Positions 62,641 to 64,000 of a stretch of 64,000 nt of DNA are shown here, piece after piece. The translations under genes were made by a program, and so were the position numbers. Origin of the DNA: Hydractinia symbiolongicarpus (Eukaryota > Cnidaria > Hydrozoa > Anthoathecata > Hydractiniidae); assembly GCF_029227915.1 (NCBI RefSeq), contig NC_079880.1:26283501-26347500 (forward strand), written 5' to 3'. The notes below the pieces were generated by a model. It saw nothing but the letters and a program-made list of their open reading frames with translations. It did not search any database and was not told the DNA's origin. How positions within the stretch are numbered: position 1 is the stretch's first letter; each line of letters opens with the position of its first letter.

Positions 62641-64000
62641 CTGTGGGACCAATTCTAGCCGTTAGTGCGCGCTGAAGAAGTAGAAACATTTTTAGAAAGT
62701 GCATTTCATTGACTTTCTAGCGGTATCAAGCCGTTTGAGTTACAACGGTTGCATCACACATTCGTACCAACATGTATTTAGCGATATGTTTCCGATGTTA
62801 CTAGGTTGCATCGCTTTTAACAGTGAAACGATTGACTGTGGGTCTTAATTGATCTGATTTTAGACTTTGAACTTATAAATGTGATAAATGAGACAATTGT
62901 TCTCCAAGAAATAACATTCTTCTTAATTTGACATGATTGCTTGAACTCAACGATTACACTGGGCACTATGAAAGCGCTTTATTAAAAAATGTACATATAT
63001 AAGACAATTTTTACTCTGGTACCAATACTTCCCGTTAGCTTGCGCTGAAGCAATAGAGACAGTTTAAAAAACTAGATTTCATTGACTTTCTAACGGTATC
63101 AATCCGTTTGAGTTACAACGGTTGCGTCACATATTCGTACCAACATGTATTTAGAGATTTGTTTCCGATATTACTAGGTTGCATAGCTTTTAACAGTGAA
63201 ACGATTGACTGTGGGTCTTAATTGAACTGATTTTAGACTTTGAACTTATAAATGTGATAAATGAGACAATTGTTCTCCAAGAAATAACATTCTTCTTAAT
63301 TTGACATGTTTGCTTGAACTCAACGATTACACTGGGCACTATGATAGCGCTTTATTAAAAAATGTACATAAGTAAGGCAATTTTTACTCTGGGACCAATA
63401 CTTCCCGTTAGCTCGCGCTGAAGCAATAGAGACAGTTTAAAAAACTAGATTTCATTGACTTTCTAACGGTATCATTCCGTTTGAGTTACAATGGTTGCGT
63501 CAAGTATTCGTACCAACATGTATTTAGAGATTTGTTTCCGATACTACTAGGTTGCATAGCTTTTAACAGAGAAACGGTTGACTGCGGGACTTAATTGAGC
63601 TTACTTTAGACTTGACCTTATAAATGTGATAAATGAGACAATTGGACTCCAAGAAATAACATTTTTCTTAATCTGACATGATTACTGAAACTCGGCGATT
63701 ACACTGGGGGCTGTGGTAGCGCTTTATTTAAAAATTTTGATAAATTAGTCATTTTTTACTGTGGGACCAATTCTAGCCGTTAGTGCGCGCTGAAGAAGTA
63801 GAAACATTTTTAGAAAGTGCATTTCATTGACTTTCTAGCGGTATCAAGCCGTTTGAGTTACAACGGTTGCATCACACATTCGTACCAACATGTATTTAGC
63901 GATATTTTTCCGATGTTACTAGGTTGCATCGCTTTTAACAGTGAAACGATTGACTGTGGGTCTTAATTGATCTGATTTTAGACTTTGAACTTATAAATGT
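62641..64000. repeat. Trimer repeat, 1118 bp, second copy cut by window end
   Basis: Monomers start at 62641, 63014, 63387 and 63759. The start at 63759 repeats 62641 at +1118 bp (CCAATTCTAGCCGTTAGTGC, TTTTTAGAAAGTGC, TTGCATCACACATTCG). The final monomer stops at the window edge after 242 bp, so the array clearly continues beyond 64000. By the same reasoning it extends left of base 1. Confidence 0.92.

Larger units (their letters stand above)
1..64000. repeat. Satellite DNA array, ~372-bp monomer, whole window
   Basis: Every line of the window aligns to one ~372-bp monomer in the same orientation. Each monomer runs in order: start box C(T/C)GTGG.ACCAATCCTAG; CpG-rich GCGCGCTGAAGAAATAG; TTTCAAAAAC; CATTTCATTGACTTTCTA; CCGTTTGAGTTACAACGG; ACCAACATG; TTACTAGGTTGCAT; GATTGACTG.GGGACTTAATT; TTTGACCTT; GATAAATGAGACAA; CTCCAAGAAATAAC; TTTGACATGATTGC; CGATTACACTGGGC; the hairpin GCGCT-N5-AGCGC; and an A/T-rich tail ending GATAAATAAGTCATTTTTTA. 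I counted 172 start boxes. Twelve of the thirteen lengths outside 369-375 bp are explained by deletions listed separately; the window end truncates the last. No inverted segment, transposon, tRNA, rRNA or gene was seen, so every gene-free stretch is satellite. Family and species are not recognised. Confidence 0.98.

Noticed and set aside
1-64000. CRISPR-like regular repeats
   Set aside because: The period is ~372 bp with no short conserved repeat alternating with unique spacers, and the whole unit is repetitive. This is a satellite, not a CRISPR array.
1-64000. Transposon or retrovirus remnants, rDNA, histone or tRNA clusters
   Set aside because: No terminal repeats, target-site duplications, pol-like reading frames, or tRNA/rRNA motifs appear; every segment aligns to the same monomer.

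Overview
The whole 64 kb window is one uninterrupted block of eukaryotic satellite DNA. A monomer of about 372 bp (almost always 369-375 bp) is repeated head to tail in one orientation from the first base to the last. I counted 172 monomer start boxes by eye, using the anchor C(T/C)GTGG.ACCAAT at each start. There is no unique sequence, no inserted transposon, no RNA gene and no believable protein-coding gene. The species cannot be named from this. Size, A+T richness (a hand count of monomer 37676-38047 gives 137 G+C of 372, 37%), higher-order repeats (HORs) and lack of insertions fit centromeric or pericentromeric heterochromatin of an animal or plant. That location is inference.

Layout. 1-3194: diverged monomers, one cut to 209 bp. 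3195-8786: seven copies of a dimer HOR of about 745 bp plus one extra monomer. 8787-14328: a patchwork of shorter duplications (offsets 1240 and 1117 bp) with four rearranged junctions between 8787 and 14328. 14329-18775: heterogeneous monomers. 18776-21747: trimer HOR (1115 bp). 22477-24336: dimer HOR (744 bp). 24337-28025: a 7-mer of 2589 bp and the start of a second copy. 28769-33606: a 7-mer (2605 bp) followed by the same unit with one monomer missing (6-mer, 2233 bp). 35096-40253: two copies of a 7-mer (2580 and 2578 bp). 39537-46156: units of 6, 4 and 8 monomers that differ by whole dimers. 46157-51698: mixed monomers. 51699-59890: two copies of an 11-mer of exactly 4096 bp, differing at about nine bases. 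59891-64000: trimer re-duplications and one more rearranged monomer.

Monomer classes. From 29141 to 46156 the array is built on an alternating dimer. Class I carries GCATTAAGCGATATTTTTCC and CATCGCTTTTAACAGTGAA. Class II carries GTATTTAGAGATTTGTTTCC and CATAGCTT.TAACAGAGAA. Only two I-I phase breaks interrupt 46 monomers. Right of 46 kb class II dominates, with a third class (GTATTTAGCGATATTTTTCC, then GGGTCTTAATTGATCTG) every three or four monomers.

There are no genes working together here. What the window records is satellite evolution: unequal exchange that adds or removes whole monomers, chimeric monomers with crossovers in a conserved core, and small deletions with 1-4 bp of homology at the joint that then spread through the array. 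I found no undescribed coding or defence system, and it would be wrong to claim one.
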